Shown here: in pieces, positions 27,781 through 37,738 of the stretch
How positions within the stretch are numbered: position 1 is the first letter of the stretch
Layout: every line of letters starts with the position of its first letter
Origin: an uncultured SAR116 cluster alpha proteobacterium
GTDB taxonomy: Bacteria > Pseudomonadota > Alphaproteobacteria > Puniceispirillales > Marisalimonadaceae
Assembly (NCBI GenBank): GCA_902622745.1
Contig: CACNQW010000001.1
Coordinates: 34,886-98,885, forward strand
DNA length: 64,000 nucleotides
Direction of reading: 5' to 3'
Program-made: the position numbers and the translations under genes
Notes under the pieces: model-generated
Seen by the model: only the letters and a program-made list of their open reading frames with translations
What the model was told of the DNA's origin: nothing
Databases searched by the model: none

Positions 27781-29142
27781 ATGACTAATAATTTAAATGA
27801 TAAATTAGACGGCTCATCTACAACCGGAAGAATAAAAAGATACGCTAAGGTAACTTCAGCAGTTGGTGGACTTGCCGCTAAACTGGCTGGCGAAAAATAT
27901 TTGGGGCTTAAAATTGATAAAGAAAATCATGCAAAACAGTTAAGGGAAGCTCTTGGTGGGATTAAAGGGCCAATTATGAAAATAGCACAAATATTATCTA
28001 CAATTCCAGATGCTGTCCCTAAAGAATATGCAAATGAGTTAGCTCATCTTCAAGCTGATGCACCTTCAATGGGATGGTTATTTGTAAAAAGACGAATGAG
28101 AGCAGAGTTAGGTGAAAATTGGGTTTCACAATTTAAAAATTTTGATAAGCAAGCTTCCGCTGCTGCATCATTAGGACAAGTTCATTTTGCTGAAGATTTA
28201 AAAAATAATAAATTAGCATGTAAGCTTCAATACCCGGACATGAGTTCCGCAGTCCAAGCAGATCTCAACCAGCTCAAACTTATATTTTCTATTTATGAAA
28301 GGTATGATTCTGCAATTTCAACTAATGCAATACATCAAGAGTTATCAGAAAGATTAATGGAAGAATTAGATTATTCACATGAATTGAAAAACTTAAATTT
28401 GTATAGAGAAATGTTATCAAAGTTTGACGAAATAACTTTACCAAAGCCAATAAAAAATCTCTCCACTAATAAATTATTAACCATGACTAGGATTGAAGGT
28501 CAAAAAGTCATGGATTTTATATCAGAAACTAAAGATCAAGAACTTAAAAATAAACTTGCGCTAAATATGTTTAAGGCTTGGTATGTTCCTTTTTATGAAT
28601 ATGGAATTATTCATGGAGATCCTCACTTAGGAAATTATTCTATAAGAAATGATGCAGGTGTAAATTTATTAGATTTTGGATGTATTAGAATATTCAAGCC
28701 TGAATTTGTTACCGGAGTTATTGATCTGTATGAAGCTTTAAGAGATGATAACATAGAATTAGCAATATCAGCATATGAGAGATGGGGATTTGAAAACTTA
28801 AATAAAAATTTAATCGAAATATTAAATATTTGGGCTAAATTTATTTATCAACCTCTATTGGAAGATAGAATTAGACCTATATCAGAAATGCCAACTGGTC
28901 AATATGGAAGAAAAACAGCTGAAAAAGTTCATGAAGAGTTGAAAAAAATTGGAGGTGTAAAACCTCCTAGAGAATTTGTTTTAATGGATAGAGCAGCTAT
29001 TGGACTTGGTTCAGTTTTTATGCATTTAAAAGCTGAAATCAACTGGTATAGAGTTTTTCATGAATTAGTTGGTGATTTTAGTGAGAAAAATCTTAAAGAT
29101 AAACAAAATAAAGTATTGAAAAAAGTAGGATTATCTAATTAA
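27781..29142 (+). CDS. ABC1/UbiB-type atypical kinase-like protein
   Basis: A 453-residue member of the ABC1/COQ8/UbiB family, linked to ubiquinone synthesis and lipid homeostasis. The family K-x-G-Q motif appears as [16 protein letters not shown], with Ala in place of Gly. The Ala-rich loop is [15 protein letters not shown], the catalytic loop is [13 protein letters not shown] and the metal Asp is in NLLDFGCI. No C-terminal membrane anchor is seen, unlike E. coli UbiB. It overlaps the convergent pntB gene by 8 bases. A COQ9-like gene nearby (32472) strengthens a coenzyme Q link, though the two are not in one operon. Confidence 0.88.
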   Translation: MTNNLNDKLDGSSTTGRIKRYAKVTSAVGGLAAKLAGEKYLGLKIDKENHAKQLREALGGIKGPIMKIAQILSTIPDAVPKEYANELAHLQADAPSMGWLFVKRRMRAELGENWVSQFKNFDKQASAAASLGQVHFAEDLKNNKLACKLQYPDMSSAVQADLNQLKLIFSIYERYDSAISTNAIHQELSERLMEELDYSHELKNLNLYREMLSKFDEITLPKPIKNLSTNKLLTMTRIEGQKVMDFISETKDQELKNKLALNMFKAWYVPFYEYGIIHGDPHLGNYSIRNDAGVNLLDFGCIRIFKPEFVTGVIDLYEALRDDNIELAISAYERWGFENLNKNLIEILNIWAKFIYQPLLEDRIRPISEMPTGQYGRKTAEKVHEELKKIGGVKPPREFVLMDRAAIGLGSVFMHLKAEINWYRVFHELVGDFSEKNLKDKQNKVLKKVGLSN

Positions 29143-30508
29143 TTTTTTGTAAAATCTCATCTAAAGATTTTTTTGCATCTCCATATACCATTCTTGAGTT
29201 TTCTTTAAAGAACAATGGATTTTCAATACCTGAGTAACCTCTTCCTTGACCACGTTTAAATATAAAGACTTGACTTGATTTCCAAACTTCAAGGACAGGC
29301 ATTCCAGCAATTGGACTATTAGGATCATCTTGTGCAGATGGATTAACAATATCATTAGCACCTAATATTAAAACAGCATCAGTTGATGGAAAATCTTCAT
29401 TTATTTCGTCCATTTCAAGAACAATATCGTAAGGTACTTTAGCTTCTGCAAGTAATACATTCATATGTCCAGGAAGTCTCCCAGCTACAGGATGAATAGC
29501 AAACCTAACGTTTTTCTTTTTATTCCTTAATCTAGACGTTAACTCAGAGACTGCGCTTTGAGCTTGAGCCACAGCCATGCCGTAACCAGGTACTATAACG
29601 ATATTTTGAGCATCATTAAGTGTACCCGAAACTGTCTCAATATCTGCAGGGATCATTTCACCTTCAATTTCTTGAGATGAAGATACATTATCTCCCCAGC
29701 CACCTAAAATGACAGAAATAAAATTTCTGTTCATAGCTTTACACATTATGTATGAGAGTATGGCTCCTGAAGAACCAACTAGTGCACCAGTAACAATTAA
29801 CAAATCATTACCTAGTAAAAATCCAGTAGCAGCAGCGGCCCAACCAGAATATGAATTTAACATTGAAACTACTACAGGCATGTCAGCCCCACCAATAGCA
29901 AGAACAAGATGAGCTCCTATAATAAAAGCTATTATAGTCATTGCAATTAAAGTCCATAGACCATATTGATGTAAAAACATGTAACCTAAAACAAGACAAG
30001 CTAATGTCATTAATATATTTAGAACGTGTCTACCCGGTAGCACAAGTGCTTTACCGGTTATTAATTCTGAAAGTTTTCCATATGCAATGACTGAACCTGT
30101 GAAAGTTATTGCTCCTATAAATACGCCAAGAAATATTTCTATCTCGTGAATTATAATTTCAACATTGGATAAATTTTGAGGTGGTTCAATTGATGAGTTA
30201 ATCCCGATAAACACAGCTGCCAAACCTACAAATGAATGAAGCGCTGCAACAAGTTGTGGCATTCCTGTCATTTGAACTTTTAATGCTACAACTAATCCAA
30301 TTATTGATCCAACAACCAAAGCTGGTATTAATAATTTATCAAGTTTCATATCTGGGCCTAAAATGGTTCCAAAAATAGCTATGGTCATTCCAATGATGCC
30401 GTACCAAACAGCTTTTTTAGCCTTTTCTTGATCACTTAAGCCACCGAGTGATAATATAAATAAAACACTAGCTGCAATATACAATGCTGTTAATAATTCT
30501 TGTGTCAT
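29135..30508 (-). CDS. pntB: NAD(P) transhydrogenase subunit beta
   Basis: A 457-residue inner-membrane subunit with about nine membrane segments and a C-terminal NADP(H)-binding domain (dIII). The dIII signature [12 protein letters not shown], the [22 protein letters not shown] stretch, [10 protein letters not shown] and [17 protein letters not shown] are as in characterised PntB. With PntA it couples proton inflow to NADPH formation from NADH. It starts 2 bases after the pntA stop, so the two are translated together. Confidence 0.96.
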   Translation of the reverse strand: MTQELLTALYIAASVLFILSLGGLSDQEKAKKAVWYGIIGMTIAIFGTILGPDMKLDKLLIPALVVGSIIGLVVALKVQMTGMPQLVAALHSFVGLAAVFIGINSSIEPPQNLSNVEIIIHEIEIFLGVFIGAITFTGSVIAYGKLSELITGKALVLPGRHVLNILMTLACLVLGYMFLHQYGLWTLIAMTIIAFIIGAHLVLAIGGADMPVVVSMLNSYSGWAAAATGFLLGNDLLIVTGALVGSSGAILSYIMCKAMNRNFISVILGGWGDNVSSSQEIEGEMIPADIETVSGTLNDAQNIVIVPGYGMAVAQAQSAVSELTSRLRNKKKNVRFAIHPVAGRLPGHMNVLLAEAKVPYDIVLEMDEINEDFPSTDAVLILGANDIVNPSAQDDPNSPIAGMPVLEVWKSSQVFIFKRGQGRGYSGIENPLFFKENSRMVYGDAKKSLDEILQKIN

Positions 30509-30510
30509 AA

Positions 30511-32067
30511 CTAACTTTTCTTAAACATTGATAACATTCTCTTTGTGACAAGGAATCCACCAACTATATTTATAGTTGCTATCATGACTGATATAATTGC
30601 TAAAATGTTAACGATATAATTGGAAGAACCAATTTGTAGAAGGGCACCGACAATTATAATGCCTGAAATTGCATTTGTTACTGCCATTAATGGTGTATGA
30701 AGAGAATGAGAAACATTCCATATTACTTGAAAACCAACAAAGCAAGATAAAACAAAAACTATGAAATGTTGCATAAAAGACGGGGGCGCATAAAAGCCAA
30801 TTAATAGCATTAATAATGAACCAACTATTAACAATACAAGCTGTTGAAAACCCGCTTTTTTTTGTTTCAGTAATTCTTCTTTTTCAATTTCTTCTGGTGT
30901 TTTTGATGTATTTTTGCTTTCATGTTTAGCAATTGCTTGAACTTTTGGAGGAGGTGGAGGGAATGTTATTTTTCCATTTAAAACAACTGTAGAACCTCTA
31001 ATCACATCATCATCCATATTAATATTAATTTTACCATTTTTCTCAGGAGCTAAATCACTTAACATGTGTCTAATATTCGTAGAATATAGATTGGAAGATT
31101 GTGTTGCCATTCGACTTGGTAAATCAGTGTATCCAATAATAGTAACATTATTACTTGTTTTATAAAGTTTATTAGGTTTAGTTAAATCACAATTTCCACC
31201 TTGTTCTGCAGCTAAATCAACTACAACAGAACCAGGTTTCATTAGCTTAACCATCTCTTTTGGCCATAATAGAGGTGCAGGTTTTCCAGGAATAAGTGCA
31301 GTAGTAATAACAATATCAATTTCAGGAGCTTGTTCTCTAAAAAGTTGCATTTCTTTTTTTATGAATTCTTTTGAAGCAGGCTTTGCATATCCACCTTCGC
31401 CTGACCCATCTTCATCAAAATCTAAAAGTAAAAAATCAGCACCCATTGACTCTATTTGTTCAGCAACTTCTGGTCTTACATCAAATGCTCTTACAATTGC
31501 TCCTAATGACTGAGCAGTTCCTATTGCAGCTAACCCAGCAACTCCGGCACCAATAACTAAAACTTTAGCAGGAGCAACTTTCCCTGCAGCAGTAATTTGG
31601 CCTGTAAAAAATCTGCCAAAGTTGTTGCTTGCCTCAATTATCGCTCTGTAACCAGCTATGTTAGCCATAGATGAAAGAGCGTCCATTTTTTGAGCTCTAC
31701 TAATTCTAGGTATCATATCCATAGATATTACAGACACATTTTTTTTCTTAAGATCTTCAAGAAGTTTTTTGTTTTGCCCAGGCCAAATAAAAGAGATGAG
31801 AGTTGTTTTTGGTTTTAATAATTTAAGTTCAGGGTTAGAAGGAGCCCTAACTTTAACAATGATATCTGATTTAGACCAAATATCTTTTGAAGATATAACT
31901 TTGACACCGGCATCCTTATAATCTTGGTCAGAGTAGTTTGATTCTAATCCTGCTTTAGTCTGGATTTGGCACTTAAACCCAAGTTTTATTAACTCTTTTG
32001 CACTTAATGGTGTTAGAGCTACTCTTTTTTCATCTTTGCTTATTTCTTTAGGACAACCTATTATCAT
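30511..32067 (-). CDS. pntA: NAD(P) transhydrogenase subunit alpha (undivided)
   Basis: A 518-residue alpha subunit combining the soluble NAD(H)-binding domain (dI) and the membrane segments (dII part) in one chain, as in E. coli; many alphaproteobacteria split it into PntAA and PntAB. dI shows [17 protein letters not shown] and the Rossmann motif [20 protein letters not shown], then [11 protein letters not shown]. The C-terminal 130 residues hold an acidic/Lys linker and four hydrophobic helices. First gene of pntAB, in an operon separate from the rpsU gene upstream, which has its own terminator. Confidence 0.95.
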   Translation of the reverse strand: MIIGCPKEISKDEKRVALTPLSAKELIKLGFKCQIQTKAGLESNYSDQDYKDAGVKVISSKDIWSKSDIIVKVRAPSNPELKLLKPKTTLISFIWPGQNKKLLEDLKKKNVSVISMDMIPRISRAQKMDALSSMANIAGYRAIIEASNNFGRFFTGQITAAGKVAPAKVLVIGAGVAGLAAIGTAQSLGAIVRAFDVRPEVAEQIESMGADFLLLDFDEDGSGEGGYAKPASKEFIKKEMQLFREQAPEIDIVITTALIPGKPAPLLWPKEMVKLMKPGSVVVDLAAEQGGNCDLTKPNKLYKTSNNVTIIGYTDLPSRMATQSSNLYSTNIRHMLSDLAPEKNGKININMDDDVIRGSTVVLNGKITFPPPPPKVQAIAKHESKNTSKTPEEIEKEELLKQKKAGFQQLVLLIVGSLLMLLIGFYAPPSFMQHFIVFVLSCFVGFQVIWNVSHSLHTPLMAVTNAISGIIIVGALLQIGSSNYIVNILAIISVMIATINIVGGFLVTKRMLSMFKKS

Positions 32068-32076
32068 TCAATTTCT

Positions 32077-32103
32077 CAAAAAAAAACCGTACGAAAGTAC
32101 GGT
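32077..32103 (-). terminator. Rho-independent terminator of rpsU
   Basis: On the minus strand, ACCGTAC-TTTC-GTACGGT forms a perfect 7-bp stem followed by nine T residues. It lies between the rpsU stop and the pntA start and separates the two transcription units. Confidence 0.9.
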
Positions 32104-32127
32104 ATAAAAATTATTAACATAAGGATA

Positions 32128-32331
32128 TTAATAACCTTCTCTTTCCAATCTTTTTCTCATCAGTTTTCTAACTCTTCTTGTGCTCTCAGCTAATTCTCTA
32201 GCTTTTTTCTCAGATGGTTTTTCATAAACTCTTCGGTTTTTCATTTCTCTAAAAACACCTTCTCTTTGCATTTTTTTCTTGAGAATGCGTAAAGCTTGAT
32301 CAATGTTATTGTCTCTTACAGATACATACAT
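32128..32331 (-). CDS. rpsU: 30S ribosomal protein S21
   Basis: A 67-residue basic protein, the normal length of bS21. It begins [21 protein letters not shown], the standard S21 N-terminus, and ends in Arg/Lys-rich helix segments ([16 protein letters not shown]). It is divergent from the COQ9-like gene, an arrangement seen in many alphaproteobacteria. Confidence 0.96.
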   Translation of the reverse strand: MYVSVRDNNIDQALRILKKKMQREGVFREMKNRRVYEKPSEKKARELAESTRRVRKLMRKRLEREGY

Positions 32332-32471
32332 ATAATTTATTCCTTAAAGAGCGTTTTAATAACATGTTTTTTCAACTATTTGCAAGTGTTTTATATAAAT
32401 TACAAAATTAAATTATTTATTTTCTTGAAACACTATTAAATTCTCATACTTAATAGTATAATCAAACTATT

Positions 32472-33164
32472 ATGAAAGATATTAATAAAAAGACAAAAAC
32501 AAAATTATTACTATCATTCTTAGATAATGTACCTTTTGATGGTTGGTCATGGGAAACCCTATATTTTTCTGCTGTTGATATCGATCTAATTAAATCAAAA
32601 AAATTATCAGAAGTTGAAAAGGGTAATATAAGAAATCTTTTTAATAATAGTCTTGTTAATATTATTCAGGAATTTAATATCTATTTAGATAATGAAATGA
32701 AAGAAAATTTCAAAAAATCTAAATCTAAAAATTTGAGAATACCAGATAAAATCAAGTCTCAGATAATATTAAGACTTAAAGCTGCAAATAAATTTAAAGA
32801 AGCTGTCAGAATATCATTAGGTATGATGGCTTTACCAAAAAATTCTAAAATAGCTTTACACATGTTATATAATACATGTGATATTATTTGGAGAGGTTGT
32901 GGAGATAAATCCACTGATTTTTCTTTTTACACAAAAAGATTAATTCTATCGGGTGTTTATAGTTCTACCTTGTCATACTGGTTAAATGAAGGTGACTTTG
33001 TTAAAGTTGAAGATTTTCTTCAAAGAAGATTGAACAATGTTTCTAATTTTGGAAAAATAAAAAAATTTAAAAATGTCATTAATCAGTCTAATCCCTTGAA
33101 TACATTCTTTAAAATCTTGCAAAGATTTAATTCAAACAAATATTCATACAAATCAAATGATTAA
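32472..33164 (+). CDS. COQ9 family protein
   Basis: A 230-residue helical protein. The PFDGWSWETL motif close to the N-terminus and the later DIIWRGCGDKSTDFSFYTKRLILSGVY segment are hallmarks of bacterial COQ9-like proteins, whose eukaryotic relatives bind isoprene lipids and present coenzyme Q intermediates to COQ7. In the cell it would act at the inner membrane in ubiquinone synthesis. Its stop is 3 bases before metA, so the two are probably cotranscribed. Confidence 0.9.
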   Translation: MKDINKKTKTKLLLSFLDNVPFDGWSWETLYFSAVDIDLIKSKKLSEVEKGNIRNLFNNSLVNIIQEFNIYLDNEMKENFKKSKSKNLRIPDKIKSQIILRLKAANKFKEAVRISLGMMALPKNSKIALHMLYNTCDIIWRGCGDKSTDFSFYTKRLILSGVYSSTLSYWLNEGDFVKVEDFLQRRLNNVSNFGKIKKFKNVINQSNPLNTFFKILQRFNSNKYSYKSND

Positions 33165-33167
33165 TTA

Positions 33168-34079
33168 ATGCCAATAAAAATTCCTGATAATTTGCCTGCA
33201 AGAGAATCTCTCTTAAGCGAAGCAGTTGATGTAATTAATAGTAGTTATGCTGAAAGGCAGGATATACGACCACTGAAGTTTTTATTGTTGAATCTAATGC
33301 CAAAAAAAGTTCCTACTGAAATTCAATTTGCTAGATTAATAGGAGCTTCTCCATTGCAAATTGAACTTACCTTAATGACTACAAAGTCATATCAACCTAA
33401 AAACACGAATCAAGATTATCTAATTCAATTTTACAAAACTTTAGATGATATTAGGTATGATTTTTTTGATGTTTTAATTGTAACAGGTGCGCCAATTGAG
33501 ACATTACCTTTTAAAGATGTCAATTATTGGGATGAATTGCGTGAGATTATAATTTGGTCTAAAGCAAATGTTTTTAGAAGACTTGGTATTTGCTGGGGAA
33601 GTCAAGTTTTTTTAAAAATTTTCTATGATGTGGAAAAGTATATTCTGAAAAAGAAATTATTTGGCGTGTATGATCATCAATTATTAGAAAATAATGATAG
33701 ATTACTCCAAGGTTTTACTAATCGATTTCCAATGCCAGTTTCACGTTTCACTGAAACAAGAAGGCAAGATTTAATTGACGAAGATCTTGAAGTTCTTGCG
33801 GAATCAACTTTATCAGGGGTTGGTATGGTGAGATCACGAAGTACAAAAGATCTTTATATTTTAAATCATTTAGAATATGACGCGGAAACTTTAAAAGATG
33901 AATATTTACGAGATAAAAATGAAAATTTAAATACATCACTTCCTGAAAATTACTTCCCGGACAATGATGATCAAAAATTACCAGTTAATCGCTGGAGGCC
34001 CTATGCTTTTCTATTATTTTCAAATTTTATCAATGAAGTCTATCAGGATGTACCATTTGATTTTGGAAAAAACAACTAA
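33168..34079 (+). CDS. metA: Homoserine O-acyltransferase (MetA fold, predicted acetyl-specific)
   Basis: A 303-residue MetA-family enzyme acylating homoserine for methionine synthesis. The start PIKIPDNLPARESL and the nucleophile Cys in GICWGSQ, with His in MPVSRFTETR and Glu nearby, are family features. In GAPIETLPF the residue after the GAP-x element is Glu; work on MetA proteins found Glu here favours acetyl-CoA and Gly favours succinyl-CoA, so O-acetylhomoserine is the predicted product. That is inference from one residue. Convergent with purK with a 4-base overlap. Confidence 0.92.
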   Translation: MPIKIPDNLPARESLLSEAVDVINSSYAERQDIRPLKFLLLNLMPKKVPTEIQFARLIGASPLQIELTLMTTKSYQPKNTNQDYLIQFYKTLDDIRYDFFDVLIVTGAPIETLPFKDVNYWDELREIIIWSKANVFRRLGICWGSQVFLKIFYDVEKYILKKKLFGVYDHQLLENNDRLLQGFTNRFPMPVSRFTETRRQDLIDEDLEVLAESTLSGVGMVRSRSTKDLYILNHLEYDAETLKDEYLRDKNENLNTSLPENYFPDNDDQKLPVNRWRPYAFLLFSNFINEVYQDVPFDFGKNN

Positions 34080-35131
34080 ATTGGATATGTAATATGCCCC
34101 ATCTTTCTTCCATTTTTTACCTCTTTCTTTCCATAAATATGAGTTTTTTGATCTTTATGAAAATTAAAAAATTTTAAATTTTCAACCTCATCTCCAAGTA
34201 AATTTATCATTTTCCAGTTTTCGCCTACAACCTGATCATTTATATCTTGACCCATTATTGATTTAACTAAAACGTCAAATTGACTATTTTTACACCCTTC
34301 AATAGTCCAATGAAATGAATTATGGGGTCTTGGAGCGATTTCATTAAAGATAAAATCATTATTACGTTGAAAAAGTTCTATAGTTAACAGGCCTTTTAAA
34401 TTTAATAATTTTGCAAATTTTTTTACAGTTAACTTTAATTTAATTTCTAACTCTTGTTCAAGAATGGCTGGTGCTATTGTATATTTTAAAATACCATTTT
34501 CATGATAGTTTTCTGATATTGGGAAGAAACATTCAGATCCATTTAAGCTTTTGGCATAAAGAATAGAAACTTCTCTGTCAAAATTAACTTTTTCTTCTAA
34601 AATGCAATCATCAAAGTTTATTTCATTCCAAATTTTTTTAAAATTTATTTCTGATGAAATATTAATTTGGCCTTTGCCATCATATCCAAGAGAATTAGTT
34701 TTCAGAATACAATCATAATTTAAAATTTTTGAGTATTTTTTTAAATCTTCTAAAGATTTAATTCTGTACCATTTTGGAACTAAAAAACCTGATCTGGCTG
34801 CCATTTCTTTTTCTTTGTTTCTATATTGAGCAATACTAAAACAAAAACTTGATGGATAAACTTTTGTTATATTTGATAAACTAACTAAGGTTTTTGCAGG
34901 TATATTTTCAAACTCGGATGTAATAACATCAACTTTTGATCCAAATAATTCTAGTTTTTTATTATCATCCCAATTACCAAAAATATATTTATTTACACTA
35001 TACTCAGCTGGGTTGTCTCCTTTTGGGCAATAAAGGAAAGTGTGATAACCTAACTTTTTTGCAGCTACAGCTGTCATCTTACCGAGTTGACCACCTCCAA
35101 GTATACCAATAGTTTTATTTTTAAGAGTCAT
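34076..35131 (-). CDS. purK: N5-carboxyaminoimidazole ribonucleotide synthase
   Basis: A 351-residue ATP-grasp enzyme of purine synthesis that carboxylates AIR with bicarbonate and ATP. The start TIGILGGGQLGKMTAVAAKKLGY is the PurK signature, and the ATP-grasp core includes LKTNSLGYDGKGQ and later ELFQRNNDFIFNEIAPRPHNSFH, where the Glu/Asn metal ligands lie. It follows purE by 24 bases on the same strand, as expected since PurE uses its product. Confidence 0.95.
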   Translation of the reverse strand: MTLKNKTIGILGGGQLGKMTAVAAKKLGYHTFLYCPKGDNPAEYSVNKYIFGNWDDNKKLELFGSKVDVITSEFENIPAKTLVSLSNITKVYPSSFCFSIAQYRNKEKEMAARSGFLVPKWYRIKSLEDLKKYSKILNYDCILKTNSLGYDGKGQINISSEINFKKIWNEINFDDCILEEKVNFDREVSILYAKSLNGSECFFPISENYHENGILKYTIAPAILEQELEIKLKLTVKKFAKLLNLKGLLTIELFQRNNDFIFNEIAPRPHNSFHWTIEGCKNSQFDVLVKSIMGQDINDQVVGENWKMINLLGDEVENLKFFNFHKDQKTHIYGKKEVKNGRKMGHITYPI

Positions 35132-35155
35132 TAATTTATAAAAAAAATTAAAATT

Positions 35156-35650
35156 TTATTCTGGTTTGTATGGTACATTATTTGTCATTGAAATTTTCCA
35201 AGATGATAGTTTATTACGAATTTGTTCATTTTGAAGACTTAAAATTTCTGCAGCTAATATTGCAGCATTTATTGCACCAGTTTTACCAATTGAAACTGTT
35301 GCAACAGGAATTCCTTTTGGCATTTGTACTATTGATAGTAGACTATCAATTCCTTTTAAGCTTGTACTTTCAATTGGAACACCAATTACTGGTAACTGTG
35401 TATGAGATGCCATCATGCCAGGCAAATGAGCTGCACCACCTGCACCTGCAATAATGACTTTAACACCATTTTCTAAACATTTTTTTGCATAATCTAAAAT
35501 TCTATGAGGTGTTCTATGAGCTGAAATAATAAGTTGTTCATTCGAAATAGAAAGTTCATCTAATTGATCTTTTGCCTTTTTCATGACCTCCCAGTCTGAT
35601 TGACTTCCCATAATAATTCCAACTAGAAAATTTTTATTTTTATTAACCAT
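35156..35650 (-). CDS. purE: N5-carboxyaminoimidazole ribonucleotide mutase
   Basis: A 164-residue class I PurE. GIIMGSQSDWEVMKKA is the N-terminal substrate-binding motif, ISAHRTPHR carries the catalytic His, and AGGAAHLPGMMASHTQLPVIGVP is the second conserved block. Its start overlaps the trcR stop by 8 bases, so trcR-purE-purK form one minus-strand operon. Confidence 0.96.
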   Translation of the reverse strand: MVNKNKNFLVGIIMGSQSDWEVMKKAKDQLDELSISNEQLIISAHRTPHRILDYAKKCLENGVKVIIAGAGGAAHLPGMMASHTQLPVIGVPIESTSLKGIDSLLSIVQMPKGIPVATVSIGKTGAINAAILAAEILSLQNEQIRNKLSSWKISMTNNVPYKPE

Positions 35651-36185
35651 TTTCTATTGGATTATCTATTGATCCCCCAGATTTTAAAACTTCTTTTTCT
35701 AAATCTTCTTGGGAACATAATTTTAATAATATAGGATGTTTTGCAGAAATATTGGATATATTCCAATGAGATCTATTTCTAATTTTTTCTATTGTCGATT
35801 TAGTTGTTCCTACAAGTCGGCTGATTTGACTATCTTTTAGCTCAGGATGATTTTTCACAAGCCATGCTACTGCATTTGGTTTATCACCTCTTCTAGATAA
35901 AGGTATATATTTTGGACCTTTTGTTCTGTCAGATGCAAAGTTATTATTACTGTCGAGTTGTATTAATTTTAAGCTTGGGTCTGAAGAGCATCTTTCGATT
36001 TCTTCTTTAGATAGTTGTCCATTTTGAATAGGATCAAAACCAATTATTCCTTGACCTACATCACCATCTGCAATAGCTTGAACTTCTAAAACATGTAAAT
36101 CACAAAACTCTGATATCTGTTCAAATGTTAAAGTTGTATTATCAATTAACCATACTGCTGTAGCCTTAGGCATTAAAAGTGACAT
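35643..36185 (-). CDS. trcR: DUF1013 family transcriptional cell-cycle regulator (TrcR-like)
   Basis: A 180-residue protein of the DUF1013 family, found almost only in alphaproteobacteria and named TrcR. Features are the N-terminal PKATAVWLIDNTTLTFEQIS and a DNA-binding-like helix pair further on (NAVAWLVKNHPELKDSQISRLVGTTK...), followed by IRNRSHWNISNI. It probably regulates transcription in the cell cycle. First gene of the trcR-purE-purK operon; overlap with purE implies coupled translation. Confidence 0.85.
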   Translation of the reverse strand: MSLLMPKATAVWLIDNTTLTFEQISEFCDLHVLEVQAIADGDVGQGIIGFDPIQNGQLSKEEIERCSSDPSLKLIQLDSNNNFASDRTKGPKYIPLSRRGDKPNAVAWLVKNHPELKDSQISRLVGTTKSTIEKIRNRSHWNISNISAKHPILLKLCSQEDLEKEVLKSGGSIDNPIENG

Positions 36186-36263
36186 AATAACTCCTATTGT
36201 TATTATAATTAAGTAATTTTTAAATCTTCAAATGTCAATTTAAGAATATAAAACTATTTTTAC

Positions 36264-37070
36264 TTAATTTAATATACTTAGTCTAAAGTCTTCACAAAAT
36301 AACTCTAATTGTTTTTTGATATATTCTATTCTTACAAGGCCAAAACCAAAAATATCGTCATTTATTTTTGAATTATGAATTAAAGATCCTACTATTTTTT
36401 TTTGAACATCATGAATATTTACGTTATCAATCGTACTAGAAGAATTGATTTTAAAACTTATATATTTTTTTTTCACAGAACCTTTGTACTTTACCCTTGC
36501 AATAACTTCTTGCCCAACAAAGCAACCCTTACCAAAGTCGACTCCATTGTCATAAATTATATCTATTTCAAAGGGGTAAAGTTTATTTGAAGGTATTTCT
36601 AATTCACCTTCTGGACATAGGTTTACAAATCTCAAACTATCGTACCAATCTTTTAAACTTAGATATTTAAAATTCTTTTTAAGTTTAGTAAAATGCCTAT
36701 AAATATTGTTATTTTTAAATCTAATATCTTTTATTGTTATTTCATCTTCGTAAAAAAAATTTGATATGATTACATCTAAATCTTCTTTTTCAAAAGTCAC
36801 ATCTAATCTCAAGCTATATAATTTTAATTTATTTATTAAATCATTTATTTGGATTTTGCTACACTCAATGAAATACTTATCCTTATTTTTTACAATAAAA
36901 AAATCAAACAAAATTTTTCCTTGAGGTGACAATAAAGTTGTTATAAATAATTCTTTGTGATTTATTTTTTCAAGGTCACTAGAAATAATATTATTTAAAA
37001 ATAACAAACTATCTTTTCCAGAAATTTTAAGAACAGATCTATTATTTAAAATTGATACTTTTTTTTCCAT
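36264..37070 (-). CDS. ygfZ: YgfZ/GcvT-like folate-binding protein
   Basis: A 268-residue tetrahydrofolate-binding protein related to the T-protein of glycine cleavage; YgfZ helps build or repair certain iron-sulfur enzymes. The family signature K-G-C-Y/F-x-G-Q-E is visible as FGKGCFVGQEVIARVKYKG near residue 190, after YPFEIDI. The sequence is otherwise strongly AT-driven (many Lys, Ile, Asn). It stands alone on the minus strand, divergent from the GST gene by 41 bases. Confidence 0.88.
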   Translation of the reverse strand: MEKKVSILNNRSVLKISGKDSLLFLNNIISSDLEKINHKELFITTLLSPQGKILFDFFIVKNKDKYFIECSKIQINDLINKLKLYSLRLDVTFEKEDLDVIISNFFYEDEITIKDIRFKNNNIYRHFTKLKKNFKYLSLKDWYDSLRFVNLCPEGELEIPSNKLYPFEIDIIYDNGVDFGKGCFVGQEVIARVKYKGSVKKKYISFKINSSSTIDNVNIHDVQKKIVGSLIHNSKINDDIFGFGLVRIEYIKKQLELFCEDFRLSILN

Positions 37071-37111
37071 AATTTACAGTTGATATTATTATAAAGCAAA
37101 AAGGTTTTTTT

Positions 37112-37738
37112 ATGGCAATAAAAATTTATGGAAGATTATCTTCAGCAAATGTTCAGAAAATTAACTGGTTTTGTGATTATGCAAATATCAGTGTTATTAA
37201 TTTCAATTATGGCGGTGTGCACGGTAAAACACAAACCATTGAGTTTAAAGAAATGAACCCTAATAGTCGTGTGCCAGTATTGGATGATAATAATTTAATA
37301 TTGTATGAATCAAATGCTATTTTGAGATATTTATCTAAAAAATTTAATATTTTAGTTGAAGAAAATACTGAAGTTAATGCAAAAATTGACCAATGGATTG
37401 ATTGGGGTAGTTTTACATTTGCATCTCCATGTTCTTTACTTACAGCGCATAAATTAAGTTTACCTGAAGATCAAAGAGATGGATTAATTGTTGAAAAGGC
37501 AAAAAAAGATATTTTAAGCTTATTAGAAATAATAGATAATCAGTTGGGTAAAGAATATTTCATTGTTGGTGAAAAATTTAGTTTAGCAGACATACCTCTT
37601 GGAATTTGGTGTCATAGATGCGTTAATCTCAAGATATCTTTTGACAATTTTCAGAATGTTAATAATTGGTATATTAAATTAAATAAAATGAATTCTTTTC
37701 AAAAAACTGTGTTAAGTGCACCATTACCACCTAATTAA
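37112..37738 (+). CDS. Glutathione S-transferase family protein
   Basis: A 208-residue cytosolic GST. The thioredoxin-like N-domain has the catalytic Ser region GRLSSANVQKINWF, cis-Pro in SRVPVLDD, and the glutathione-binding LYESNAILRYLS; the helical C-domain has FSLADIPLG with the N-capping Asp. It is similar to the theta/beta-like GSTs of proteobacteria, whose substrates vary. Its stop overlaps the convergent leuA by 8 bases. Confidence 0.9.
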   Translation: MAIKIYGRLSSANVQKINWFCDYANISVINFNYGGVHGKTQTIEFKEMNPNSRVPVLDDNNLILYESNAILRYLSKKFNILVEENTEVNAKIDQWIDWGSFTFASPCSLLTAHKLSLPEDQRDGLIVEKAKKDILSLLEIIDNQLGKEYFIVGEKFSLADIPLGIWCHRCVNLKISFDNFQNVNNWYIKLNKMNSFQKTVLSAPLPPN

